From Andeanibacterium sp036384795 (lineage in GTDB: Bacteria; Pseudomonadota; Alphaproteobacteria; Sphingomonadales; Sphingomonadaceae): 64,000 nucleotides of DNA. Position numbers and translations under genes: made by a program. The stretch covers positions 16,302 through 80,301 of the forward strand of contig DASVLP010000062.1 of NCBI GenBank assembly GCA_036384795.1. The letters are read 5' to 3'. Below the pieces are notes generated by a model. The model did not search any database, was not told the DNA's origin, and saw only the letters and a program-made list of their open reading frames with translations. Numbering within the stretch: the first letter of the stretch is position 1; each line of letters begins with the position of its first letter. Below are positions 51,321 to 59,899 of this stretch, one piece after another.

Positions 51321-53471
51321 ATGAGACGGCTTCTTAACTCCATCGGAAAAGGGCTTGCCGCGCCGCTGATCGCGCTGCTCGCGACCGGCAGCCTGGTGTT
51401 CGCGGCAACCACGTCGCAAGGCCCGGCAGCGGTCGATGCAAGCCGGATGCGCCACGCCGATGCGCCGGGCAACGTGGGCGACTGGATGAGCTACAGTCGC
51501 ACCTGGAACGAGCAGCGCTATTCCCCGCTCGACCAGATCAACGCGGGCAACGTCGGGCGCCTGGGGCTTGCCTGGTACGACGATCTCCAGACCTATCGCG
51601 GGGTCCAGGCGAGCCCGCTCGAGATCGGCGGGGTGCTCTACAACGAGAGCATCTACAACGTCGTCACCGCCTACGACGGGCGCAACGGCAGGAAGCTGTG
51701 GACCTACGATCCCAAGGTCGGGAAGGAATGGGCGCGGCTGGCGTGCTGCGGTCCTTCGGCGCGCGGGATCGCGGCGTGGAACGGCAAGATCTACATCGGC
51801 GCGCTCGACGGGCGGCTGATCGCGGTCGACGCGAAGGACGGGCACGAAGTCTGGTCTTCGCCCACGTTCGACCCCAAGGACGCGCCTTATTCGATCACCG
51901 GCGCCCCGCGCGTCTATGACGGCAAGGTGATCATCGGCAACGGCGGCGCGGACTACGGCTCGCGCGGCTTCGTCAGCGCGTGGGACGCCGAGACCGGCAG
52001 GAAATTGTGGAAGTTCTACATCGTCCCCGGCGACCCGTCGAAGGGGCCGGACCACGAAGCCAGCGACAACGTGATGGCGATGGCGGCCAAGACCTGGTCG
52101 GGCAAGTTCTGGGAAGCCGGCGGTGGCGGCAACGCGTGGGACAGCTTCGCCTACGATCCCGAGACCAACACCGTGATCGTCGGCACCGGCAACGGCAGCC
52201 CCCACATGTGGCACTTCCGCAGCCAGGACAAAGGCGACAACCTGTTCCTGTGCTCGATGCTCGCGCTCGACGCGACCACCGGCAAGTACAAGTGGCATTA
52301 CCAGGAAGTGCCGGAGGAAGACTGGGACTTCACCTGCACCCAGCCGATCGTGCTGGCCGACATCACCATCGGCGGCAAATTGCGCAAGGTCGCGATGCAG
52401 GCGCCGAAGAACGGCTTCTTCTACGTGGTCGACCGGACCAACGGCAAATTGATCTCGGGCACCAACTATCTCTCGCACAACACCTGGGCGAGCGCGATCG
52501 ACATGAAGACCGGCCGGCCGATCCTGCAACCGGGCGCGCATAACACCACCACCCCGCACCTGATGCTCCCCGCGTGGATGGCGGGGCACACCTGGCATCC
52601 GATGAGCTACGATCCGCAGACCGGGCTCGTGTATCTTTCCGCGCAGGAACAGGGCTCGGTCTATGCCCGCCTGCCCGACGGCCAGTATCATTATCGCCCG
52701 GGCCCCGGCGTGACCAACACCGGCGAGGACTATGGCAACGATCCCGAGCTCAGGAAGAAGCTCCAGGCCGAAGCGGTCGCGACCGAGAAGGGCTACCTGC
52801 TCGCGTGGAACCCCGCGACCCACAGCGAGGCGTGGCGCATCCCCTATCCGACGCCGGGCTCGGGCGGGGTGCTGACCACCGCCGGCAACCTGCTGATCCA
52901 GGGCACGATCGAGAAGGAGCTGGCGATCTACCGCGCCGACAACGGCAAGAAATTGTGGTCGATGAACATCGACCAGGCGCCGGTCGCCGGACCGATCACC
53001 TACATGATCGACGGGGTGCAATATATCGCGATCAATGCCGGCTGGGGCGGCTCGCCGGTGATGAACCTCAACAAGAACGGCCCGTTCCGCACCGCCACCG
53101 CCAAATTGCTGGTGTTCCGGCTCGATGCAAAGGGCGTGACCCTGCCGCCGATGCCGGCGGTCGCGGCGATCCCGCGCCCGCCGCGGCTGACCGCGCCGGA
53201 AGCGCAGGTGGCGCAAGGCCGGGCGCTCTACGGCGCGAACTGCAGCAAGTGCCACGGCGACGATGCGATCGGCGGGGTCAAGGACTTGCGCTGGCTGACG
53301 GCCGACGAGCACGCCAGGTTCCAGGACATCGTGCTCGGCGGCGTCCTCGCGGACAAGGGCATGGCGAGCTTCAAGGACGTGCTGACGAAGGATCAGGTGG
53401 ACGCGATCCACGCCTACCTGATCAGCCGCGCGAACGACGATTACCAGGACGCTTCGGTGGGAGGAAAATGA
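51321..53471 (+). CDS. PQQ-dependent quinohemoprotein alcohol dehydrogenase (2)
   Basis: 716 residues. Signal peptide ends near LVFAATTS. Propeller marks: LACCGPSARGI Cys pair, catalytic Asp in EEDWDFTCTQP with Thr two residues later (calcium type), GHTWHPMSYDP in place of the usual GAHNW. C-terminal cytochrome c with CSKCHG and GMASFKDVL. It differs from copy 1 in the substrate channel region. It overlaps the next gene by 4 nt (ATGA), so it is coupled to the duplicated NTF2-like protein. Periplasmic. Confidence 0.9.
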   Translation: MRRLLNSIGKGLAAPLIALLATGSLVFAATTSQGPAAVDASRMRHADAPGNVGDWMSYSRTWNEQRYSPLDQINAGNVGRLGLAWYDDLQTYRGVQASPLEIGGVLYNESIYNVVTAYDGRNGRKLWTYDPKVGKEWARLACCGPSARGIAAWNGKIYIGALDGRLIAVDAKDGHEVWSSPTFDPKDAPYSITGAPRVYDGKVIIGNGGADYGSRGFVSAWDAETGRKLWKFYIVPGDPSKGPDHEASDNVMAMAAKTWSGKFWEAGGGGNAWDSFAYDPETNTVIVGTGNGSPHMWHFRSQDKGDNLFLCSMLALDATTGKYKWHYQEVPEEDWDFTCTQPIVLADITIGGKLRKVAMQAPKNGFFYVVDRTNGKLISGTNYLSHNTWASAIDMKTGRPILQPGAHNTTTPHLMLPAWMAGHTWHPMSYDPQTGLVYLSAQEQGSVYARLPDGQYHYRPGPGVTNTGEDYGNDPELRKKLQAEAVATEKGYLLAWNPATHSEAWRIPYPTPGSGGVLTTAGNLLIQGTIEKELAIYRADNGKKLWSMNIDQAPVAGPITYMIDGVQYIAINAGWGGSPVMNLNKNGPFRTATAKLLVFRLDAKGVTLPPMPAVAAIPRPPRLTAPEAQVAQGRALYGANCSKCHGDDAIGGVKDLRWLTADEHARFQDIVLGGVLADKGMASFKDVLTKDQVDAIHAYLISRANDDYQDASVGGK

Positions 53472-55273
53472 ACATGCGCGGTTTCCGTGTCGTATTGGCC
53501 GCGCTCGCGGCATTGAGCGCCGGGCCGGCGTTCGCCCAGGCGGCGGGCGAGGACAGCGCGGTGGTCGACACCTCCTGCGGCCACGATTGCCTGATCGGCC
53601 ATCTCGACAAGTACATCGCCGCATTGCGCGCGGGCGACGCCTCGCGCCTCCACGTCACCGGCGACGTCCGCTTCACCGAGGACGACGTGGTGCTGCCGCT
53701 CGGCAAGGGGCTGTGGCAGACCGTCACCGACGTCGACCGGCAGGGGCTCGAGGTCGCCGATCCGATCACCGGCAACGCCGCGTGGTTCGGCGGGGTGCGC
53801 GAGAACGGCGTTCCCGCAATCTACGCGGTGCGCATCCACGTGAGCCATGGCCTGATCGACGAGATCGAGAGCGTGGTGAACCGCAAGACCACGATGATGG
53901 GCCCGTTCGGCGACGCGACCAAGTTGCACCACGATCCGGCGTTCAACGACGTGCTCGCGCCCGAGGAGCAGCGCCCGCGCGAGCGGCTGCTGGCGATCGC
54001 GCACAGCTATTTCGATACCGTGGAACTCAACGACGGGCAGGTGTTCGCGCCGTTCTCCGACGATTGCGAGCGGCTCGAGAACGGGATGTCGACCACCGCC
54101 GCGCCGAAGAACGGCGGGTTCGGCGCGGGCAACTTGAGCGTCGGCTGCCTCAACCAGTTCAAGCTCGGCATCTACAAGATCAACAAGCGCGTCCGGCGCT
54201 ATTACCCGATCGTCGACACCGAGCGCGGGATCGTGGTCGCGGCAGGGTTCTTCGACCACGCCAACGAGTTCGACCATTACAAGCTGACCGACGGGCGCGA
54301 CATGAAGACCGCGCTCAAGTGGCCGAACTCGATCAGCCTGCTCGAGGCGTTCCGGATCAAGAACGGCGAGATCCAGCGGATCGAGGCGGTGTTCACTTAC
54401 GTCCCGTACTTCATGCACAATCCGTTCTGGGGCCCGGACTCCTCGCCGCCGCAGTATGCGCCGCAGCCCGAGGCGTGCAACGACGCCTGCCTCGACGCCG
54501 ACGCGCGCAATGTGATGAAGGCGATGGTCGGCAACCACTGGCAGACCGTCGATTGGGCGGACAAAGTCGGTTACGGCGAGGACAGCGTCGGCGTGCGGAT
54601 CGGCGAGGGCACCTGGGCCACCGTCACCGCGGTCGACGACAAGCCGCTGGTGATTGCCGACGCGCAGACCGGCAAGGCGGTGTGGATCGGCCGGATCGAA
54701 GACCACGGCCAGCCGGCGTGGGCCGCGGTCACGGTCACCGCGGCCGGCAAGAAAGTCGGCGCGGTCGACGCGGTGTTCCGGCGCAAGGAGTACAAGGCCC
54801 CTTACGCCGAGCCGGCGGCGGCGCCGTCGTTCGGCGAACTGGCGAAAGGCCAGCGCACCAGCCGCGAGGATATGCTGAAGGCGATCGACGGGTTCTACGT
54901 CGCGTTCAACGCGCACCAGGGCCAGGTGCCGGCGGGGCTGGCGGACGGCTGCCAATGGACCGCCAACGGCCAGGCGCTGGGCGCTTGCGCGGCGCCGTTC
55001 GTGGCCAATTCCCTGCAATGGCTCGCGGGCTTCCGCGACCGCCGGGTGCTCGCGGTAGACGAGGCGCGCGGGCTGGTGGCGGTCGAAGGGTTCGAGGACC
55101 AGCCGTCGGTTCCGCGCAGCTTCACCGGGCCGAACGGCACGACGATGCCCAATCCGACCAGCTATCCGCGCACCTTGCAGGTGGTGGAAGTGTTCCGGTT
55201 CAAGGACGGCAGGGTCGAGCAGATCCAGCGGATCAGCTCGGAGCTGCCCTACGGAATGCAGCCGCACAGGTGA
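53468..55273 (+). CDS. Duplicated NTF2-like exported protein (possible lyase)
   Basis: 601 residues, signal peptide to about residue 23 (AFAQAAG). Two halves of about 300 residues repeat: CGHDC at 37-41 and CNDAC at 337-341 each open a half; LGKGLWQTVTDVDRQGLEVA matches IGEGTWATVTAVDDKPLVIA. Later segments with LLEAFRIKNGEIQRIEAVFT and VVEVFRFKDGRVEQIQRISS match too. The units look like NTF2/SnoaL-like domains, so four in all. Proteins of this kind are found beside quinoproteins; enzymatic role unknown. It is translationally coupled to quinoprotein 2. The paired CxxxC could form disulfides in the periplasm. Confidence 0.7.
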   Translation: MNMRGFRVVLAALAALSAGPAFAQAAGEDSAVVDTSCGHDCLIGHLDKYIAALRAGDASRLHVTGDVRFTEDDVVLPLGKGLWQTVTDVDRQGLEVADPITGNAAWFGGVRENGVPAIYAVRIHVSHGLIDEIESVVNRKTTMMGPFGDATKLHHDPAFNDVLAPEEQRPRERLLAIAHSYFDTVELNDGQVFAPFSDDCERLENGMSTTAAPKNGGFGAGNLSVGCLNQFKLGIYKINKRVRRYYPIVDTERGIVVAAGFFDHANEFDHYKLTDGRDMKTALKWPNSISLLEAFRIKNGEIQRIEAVFTYVPYFMHNPFWGPDSSPPQYAPQPEACNDACLDADARNVMKAMVGNHWQTVDWADKVGYGEDSVGVRIGEGTWATVTAVDDKPLVIADAQTGKAVWIGRIEDHGQPAWAAVTVTAAGKKVGAVDAVFRRKEYKAPYAEPAAAPSFGELAKGQRTSREDMLKAIDGFYVAFNAHQGQVPAGLADGCQWTANGQALGACAAPFVANSLQWLAGFRDRRVLAVDEARGLVAVEGFEDQPSVPRSFTGPNGTTMPNPTSYPRTLQVVEVFRFKDGRVEQIQRISSELPYGMQPHR

Positions 55274-55276
55274 CTG

Positions 55277-55882
55277 CTAAAGCCCTCTCTTCCCCTTCAG
55301 CGCATCCGCCGCGGCGTCCATGTCGCGCACGGGGTTGCCGGGGCCGGAATTGCGCTTCGGGATGAACTCGTTGAGCACGTTGCGCTTGGCGAAGAACCAC
55401 TGGCCGTTCAGCTTGACCATCTCGTCCTCGTAGATGCCGTACGTGCCGATCTTCGGCTGGTCGCCTTCGCCGTGGTTCGCCATCTCGAGCCATTGCGAGC
55501 GGGCCCACGCGTGGTTGCCCTCGACGCGGATCACCGACTGCAGGATGATGTGGCGCAGCTTGGCGGGCTTGCCATCGGCGGTGTGGTAGAACTTGCCGAT
55601 CCCTTCGGAAAACTTGGTCACCGCCGCGCGGATCGCGTCGCGGCCCTTGCTGGTGCCGCTGGCGAACGTCAGCTCGCCGTCGGGGGCGAAAGTCTCGACG
55701 TAGGCATCCCAGTCGCTGTAGTCGATCGCGAACAGATAGCGCGCCATTAGATCCTCGATCTCGGCGCGGTCGTTGCCGTAAGTGGGCGAGTAATGCGGCT
55801 GCTTGGCGCTCGCGGTGGCGGCGATGGCGCCCGCCACCAGCAAAGCGCCGGTCAGCGCGGTCTTGATTGCGGTTTTCAACAT
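55277..55882 (-). CDS. SnoaL/NTF2-like exported enzyme
   Basis: 201 residues with signal peptide (TALTGALLVAGAIAATASA). The body is a SnoaL-like domain: EIEDLMARYLFAIDYSDWDA, YVETFAPDGELTFASGTSKG, and GTYGIYEDEMVKLNGQWFFA. Related NTF2-fold proteins of sphingomonads (LdpA, PcfL) are gamma-formaldehyde lyases that turn lignin dimers into stilbenes; a similar role here is an inference from fold and neighbours. AGGAGG lies nine nt before ATG 55882. It is convergent with the 601-residue gene (3-nt gap) and followed by a repeat. Confidence 0.7.
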   Translation of the reverse strand: MLKTAIKTALTGALLVAGAIAATASAKQPHYSPTYGNDRAEIEDLMARYLFAIDYSDWDAYVETFAPDGELTFASGTSKGRDAIRAAVTKFSEGIGKFYHTADGKPAKLRHIILQSVIRVEGNHAWARSQWLEMANHGEGDQPKIGTYGIYEDEMVKLNGQWFFAKRNVLNEFIPKRNSGPGNPVRDMDAAADALKGKRGL

Positions 55883-55910
55883 CTCTCCCAACCTCCTGTT
55901 TCCATTCGAA

Positions 55911-55985
55911 TCACGCAAAGCCGCGAAGAACGCGAAGGGCTTGCCGCTTGGCGCTCCCTCTTCGCGCCTTCGCGTCTTCGCGTGA
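55911..55985. repeat. Imperfect inverted-repeat element
   Basis: TCACGCAAAGCCGCGAAGAA at the left and CTTCGCGTCTTCGCGTGA at the right are imperfect reverse complements. The element belongs to the common TTCGCG-rich dispersed type and fills the space between the SnoaL-like gene and the quinoprotein 3 stop. Confidence 0.6.
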
Positions 55986-55987
55986 AA

Positions 55988-58036
55988 TCATTTCTCCCAA
56001 TCCTCGTTCGCGCGCTGGATCAGGTACTGGTGGATCGCTTCGGCCTGGTCCTTGCTCAGCACGTCATTGAACGGTGCCATGCCGCTCTGCGCGCGCTTGC
56101 CGCCGAGCACGATGTCGAGGAACTCGCCATGGGTTTGCGGCGACATGTGGCGCAAATCCTTGACCCCGCCGCGCGCCTGCGCGCCGTGGCACAGCGCGCA
56201 ATGCTCGGCGTAAAGCTTCTCGCCTTGCGCCACCTGTTCCGCCGTGCCGGTGAACTTCGGCGGCGGGCTCAATTCGGGCACCGCCTCGGAAACCTTGGGC
56301 ATCGGCGGCAGCTTGGCCGTGCCGCCTAGCCTGAACACCAGCAGGCGCGGCTTGCCGAGGAACAGTTCCTTGTAGTTCGAGCGTTCGACGTGGGCGAGGC
56401 CGCCGCCCCAGCCGGTGTTGACCGCGACGTACTGCTCGCCATCGACCGTAAAGGTGATCGGCGCGGCGATCGGCACGTTCTGCACCGGCATCTCCCACAG
56501 CTTCCTGCCGTCGGTCGCGCGGTAGGCGGCGAAGGTCTCGGCGATGTTGCCCTGGAACACCAGGTTGCCCGCGGTCGCGAGCACGCCGCCGCTGCCCTTC
56601 TGCTCGTCGGGGGTCTTCCACACGGCCTTCTGCGTGACCGGGTCCCACGCCTGGAGAAAGCCGCGCGAATGCTTGTCGGCATAGTCGGTGATCTGGGTGC
56701 GCTCGGCATCGTGGCCGGTGAACGCGGTGCCGAGCCCGGGCTTCGACGGATCGAAGTCCGGCGCCGCCGCATACGACATGTACGTCTCGGTGGTCGGCAG
56801 ATAGACCAGGTGCGTCAGCGGGCTGTAGGCCATCGGGTTCCAGTTGTGCGCGCCGCCCGCGCTCGGCGAGACCATCGCCGGCACTTCGCCGTAGCGCACC
56901 GCCGGGTTCTCGATCGGCCGCCCGGTCTTCGGGTCGACGCCGGTCGCCCAGTTGATCGGCGCGAACGCCTTGGCGCTCAGCAATTCGCCGGTCTGGCGGT
57001 CGAGAACGTAGAAGAACCCGTTCTTCGGCGCCTGCATCAGCACCTTGCGCACCCGCCCGCCGATCGTGAGGTCGGCGAGGATCATCTGCTGGGTCGCGGT
57101 GTAGTCCCACTCCTCGCCGGGGGTGGTCTGGTAGTGCCAGACGTACTTGCCGGTATCGAGGTTCAGCGCGACGATCGAGGCGAGGAACAGGTTGTCGCCG
57201 CCGCCGGGGCTGCGGTATTTCTGCGCCCACGGCCCGCCGTTGCCGACGCCGATGTAAACCAGGTGCAGCGCCGGATCGTAGGCGAGGCTGTCCCATACCG
57301 TGCCGCCGCCGCCAAGCTTCCACCACTCGCCTTTCCAAGTCTTCGCGGCTTTGGCCATCACGTTGTCGGATGCGGCCCCGTCGGGCTTAGCTGGGTCGCC
57401 GGGCACGGTGTAGAACCGCCAGTCGAGCTTGCCTGTTTCGGCATCGTATGCCGAGACGTAGCCGCGCACGTCCTGCTCGGCCCCGCCGTTGCCGATCAGC
57501 ACTTTGCCCGCATAGACCCGCGGCGCGCCGGTGATCGTGTAGCTCTTCGAATTGTCGACCGTCAGCACCGACCACACCGGCTTGCCGGTCTTCGCGTCGA
57601 GTGCGATCAGCCGCCCATCGAGAGTTGCGACGTAGATTTTGCCCTGCCACGCCGCGAGCCCGCGGGTGACGATGTCGCAGCACGCGAGCCGGCCGAAGCG
57701 CAGCGGCACTTGCGGATCGTACTTCCACAGCACGTGCCCGGTCTTCGCGTCGTAGGCGGTGACGATGTTCCACGGCTGGACGTTGTAGAGCACCCCGTCG
57801 ATCGCCAGGGGGGTCGCTTCCATGCCCCGATCGGTGTCGATATCGGCGTACCAGGCAAGGCCCAGCTTCGAGACATTGTCCGCATTGATCTGGGCGAGCG
57901 GGCTGAAGTGCTGCTCGTCCCAGGTGCGCCCGGTGCTCATCCACTGGCCGGGCTCGCGGTCGGCGCCCAGCAGGCGCGCGTTGTCGACCTGGGCCGGGCC
58001 TGCGGCGATGAGCAGGAGGGCACCGAATCCGGCCAT
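55988..58036 (-). CDS. PQQ-dependent quinohemoprotein alcohol dehydrogenase (3)
   Basis: 682 residues from ATG 58036; a longer open frame upstream is repeat DNA. Signal peptide MAGFGALLLIAAGPAQVDN. Marks: RLACCDIVTRGL, catalytic Asp in GEEWDYTATQQM (Thr at the lanthanide position, so calcium), GGAHNWNPMAYSP, heme CALCHG, GMAPFNDVL. It is the most canonical of the three copies. It lies downstream of the carotenoid-oxygenase-like gene on the same strand, separated by an inverted repeat, and may be read from the same promoter. Confidence 0.9.
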   Translation of the reverse strand: MAGFGALLLIAAGPAQVDNARLLGADREPGQWMSTGRTWDEQHFSPLAQINADNVSKLGLAWYADIDTDRGMEATPLAIDGVLYNVQPWNIVTAYDAKTGHVLWKYDPQVPLRFGRLACCDIVTRGLAAWQGKIYVATLDGRLIALDAKTGKPVWSVLTVDNSKSYTITGAPRVYAGKVLIGNGGAEQDVRGYVSAYDAETGKLDWRFYTVPGDPAKPDGAASDNVMAKAAKTWKGEWWKLGGGGTVWDSLAYDPALHLVYIGVGNGGPWAQKYRSPGGGDNLFLASIVALNLDTGKYVWHYQTTPGEEWDYTATQQMILADLTIGGRVRKVLMQAPKNGFFYVLDRQTGELLSAKAFAPINWATGVDPKTGRPIENPAVRYGEVPAMVSPSAGGAHNWNPMAYSPLTHLVYLPTTETYMSYAAAPDFDPSKPGLGTAFTGHDAERTQITDYADKHSRGFLQAWDPVTQKAVWKTPDEQKGSGGVLATAGNLVFQGNIAETFAAYRATDGRKLWEMPVQNVPIAAPITFTVDGEQYVAVNTGWGGGLAHVERSNYKELFLGKPRLLVFRLGGTAKLPPMPKVSEAVPELSPPPKFTGTAEQVAQGEKLYAEHCALCHGAQARGGVKDLRHMSPQTHGEFLDIVLGGKRAQSGMAPFNDVLSKDQAEAIHQYLIQRANEDWEK

Positions 58037-58046
58037 CGCCCGCCCA

Positions 58047-58172
58047 ATCCTCCCCTGCAAGGGGAGGGGGACCACCCGCGAAGCAGGTGGTGGAGGGGTG
58101 TCCCCCTCCCGACAGGGCGATACCCCTCCGTCAGCGGCTTTGCCGCTGCCACCTCCCCTTGCAGGGGAGGAT
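58047..58172. repeat. Inverted-repeat element between two catabolic genes
   Basis: The outer arms are 21-bp perfect inverted repeats (58047-58067 and 58152-58172; core CCTCCCCTTGCAGGGGAGG) around Pro/Arg-coding-like GC-rich hairpins. It is similar in design to the 25389-25520 element. It lies between the dioxygenase stop and the quinoprotein 3 start, where it may separate expression levels. Confidence 0.75.
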
Positions 58173-58206
58173 CGGAAGGTGTCGTGCTGGCGTGTCGCGA
58201 TTGCGC

Positions 58207-59784
58207 TCACGCCACGTCGGCCCCGGGGATCGCGCTCGCGTCGGCCCAGAAGCCGTGGACCTGGCCGACGACCTTGAACGGCATCTTCACCCGCGCGACG
58301 GGGCCCGCGTCGATCGCCGCGAGGTCGATCAGCACCAGGTCCGAACGCCCGCTTTCCTTGGCGCTGCTGCCGATGCCGATCAGGTAGCCGTCGCCCTCGG
58401 GCGCGTCGGGCTTGCGCGGCACGAAGGTCATTTCCGACAGCGAATAGTCGGGCACCGTGATCCGACGGGTCTGCTTGGTCTGATGGTCGATCACCGTCCA
58501 CCCGCCGCCGCCGGGGCCGAAGCTGTTGATGAAGCCCCAGCGGTAGGGGACGGTATGATAGCGGTCATCCTGGCGGGAGAGCACGCCGGTGACTTGCGGG
58601 TAGAGCGTCTCGACCTGATAGCGGTTGTCGCTCTTGCCCATGTCGAAGGTGAAGCGGCGGATGTAGCCGTTGGCCTTCACCGGATCGAACGGCTCGTGCA
58701 CGTTGGGGAAGAACGGGAACTGGTTCGCCTCGCCCCCGTCCATGTCGACGATCACTTTGTCGCCGTCGTTCCACGCGCCCATCGTGTGGGTGCAGAACAG
58801 CGGCATGCCGGTGAACCAGCGGATGTCCTTTCCGTCTCCGCCGCGGCGCATCACCCCCATGTAGTTGGGCAGGGTGGAATCGTAGGCGAAGTGCACCCCG
58901 CCGGCCTGCATCTGGGCAAGGTTGCCCGCCATCGCGGTCAGCACCAGGATCACGTAGTTCTGCGTCACCGCGAAATCGTGCATCATCCCGGCGTAGGGCG
59001 CCTGGACCATTGCGCTCCAGTTCACGTTTCCGTGCTTGTCGGCGCTGAACACGTAGACGTCTTTCGACAGCAGTCCGGTCGCCTCGTAGCCGAACGCCAC
59101 GTACTCGCCGGTCATCGGGTCGATCTTCGGGTGGGCCGTGTGGGTCAGGCTCTTCATCTTGCCGCCGAAGGTGTAGTAATCGTCCTTCGTCTCGAGCGTG
59201 ACCGGGTCCATGTAGACCGGCGGGCTGTCCTCCTTGTAGGACAAGAGCTTGCCGTGGTGGACGAACAGCTGGGTGTTCGCGGTGCCGCGGCTCAATCCCT
59301 TCACGCTCGGATCGTCGGTCAGCGGGTTGCGGTACATCCCGAACAGGCTGCGCCGCGCCTCGTGCTGCGCCTTCCAGCGCTGGGTGCGGGCGTAGCGAGT
59401 GCGGTAATCGACGTGGCCGTTGCGGATGCGGAACGCGCTGACGTGGCCTTCGCCGTCGAACGGAATGTCGCCGCTGAACTTCTCCGGCTTGGGATACTGC
59501 GGATCCGGCCCGACGCGGAAGAACGTGCCGTCGAGGTCGGTCGGCAGTTGGCCTTCGACCTCGCAGTCGAACAAGTCGATCTCGGCGCGGCAGTTGGTGC
59601 CGGCGGGGCCGCCGCCGAACGCGCCGGGCTTGGCCGGAAAGTCGACCTGCGGCGCGTCGTGCCCATCGCTCAGCGCGCGGGCCGGGGCACCGACCCCTGC
59701 AAGCGCCGCGCCGGCCGCGCCGATCGTCGCTGCTCCAAGGAACTTCCGCCGGCCCAGCTCGGGGCCATTCGCATTGTCTGTCAT
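58207..59784 (-). CDS. Tat-exported carotenoid/stilbene cleavage dioxygenase
   Basis: 525 residues. Twin-arginine signal RRKFLGAATIGAAG at 12-25. A seven-bladed propeller of the carotenoid-oxygenase family with four Fe(II) His in their usual settings: TAHPKIDPMTGEY, MMHDFAVTQNY, CTHTMGAW and QVHGFWAD. FGMYRNPLTDDPSVKGLSRG and SYKEDSPPVYMDPVTLET match lignostilbene dioxygenases; the Lys of YKED and Tyr of RYART are placed like the residues that bind the phenol hydroxyl in NOV1/LsdA. Most relatives are cytoplasmic, so the Tat signal is unusual. GGGAGAG precedes ATG 59784. A TetR-like operator sits upstream. Confidence 0.85.
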   Translation of the reverse strand: MTDNANGPELGRRKFLGAATIGAAGAALAGVGAPARALSDGHDAPQVDFPAKPGAFGGGPAGTNCRAEIDLFDCEVEGQLPTDLDGTFFRVGPDPQYPKPEKFSGDIPFDGEGHVSAFRIRNGHVDYRTRYARTQRWKAQHEARRSLFGMYRNPLTDDPSVKGLSRGTANTQLFVHHGKLLSYKEDSPPVYMDPVTLETKDDYYTFGGKMKSLTHTAHPKIDPMTGEYVAFGYEATGLLSKDVYVFSADKHGNVNWSAMVQAPYAGMMHDFAVTQNYVILVLTAMAGNLAQMQAGGVHFAYDSTLPNYMGVMRRGGDGKDIRWFTGMPLFCTHTMGAWNDGDKVIVDMDGGEANQFPFFPNVHEPFDPVKANGYIRRFTFDMGKSDNRYQVETLYPQVTGVLSRQDDRYHTVPYRWGFINSFGPGGGGWTVIDHQTKQTRRITVPDYSLSEMTFVPRKPDAPEGDGYLIGIGSSAKESGRSDLVLIDLAAIDAGPVARVKMPFKVVGQVHGFWADASAIPGADVA

Positions 59785-59813
59785 CGGCGCTCTCCCACCC
59801 GTTGCGGCCACAA

Positions 59814-59825
59814 TAACGGTCGTTA
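59814..59825. promoter_or_regulatory. Palindromic operator candidate
   Basis: TAACGGTCGTTA (arms TAACG and CGTTA) lies 30 bases ahead of the dioxygenase start and close to a TTGACA at 59831 that faces the SLOG gene. AACG-N2-CGTT palindromes are typical of TetR-family operators. It could control either divergent gene. Confidence 0.45.
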
Positions 59826-59899
59826 GCGTTTTGACAACAGCGGCATGACGGCCGGCATTTCCCGTGCTAGCGCGCAGCGATGGCAGGGGGGATTTCGCT

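Noticed and set aside
47923..58036. Lanthanide-dependent (XoxF-like) dehydrogenases
   Set aside because: All three quinoproteins have Thr two residues after the catalytic Asp, not the Asp required for lanthanide binding.
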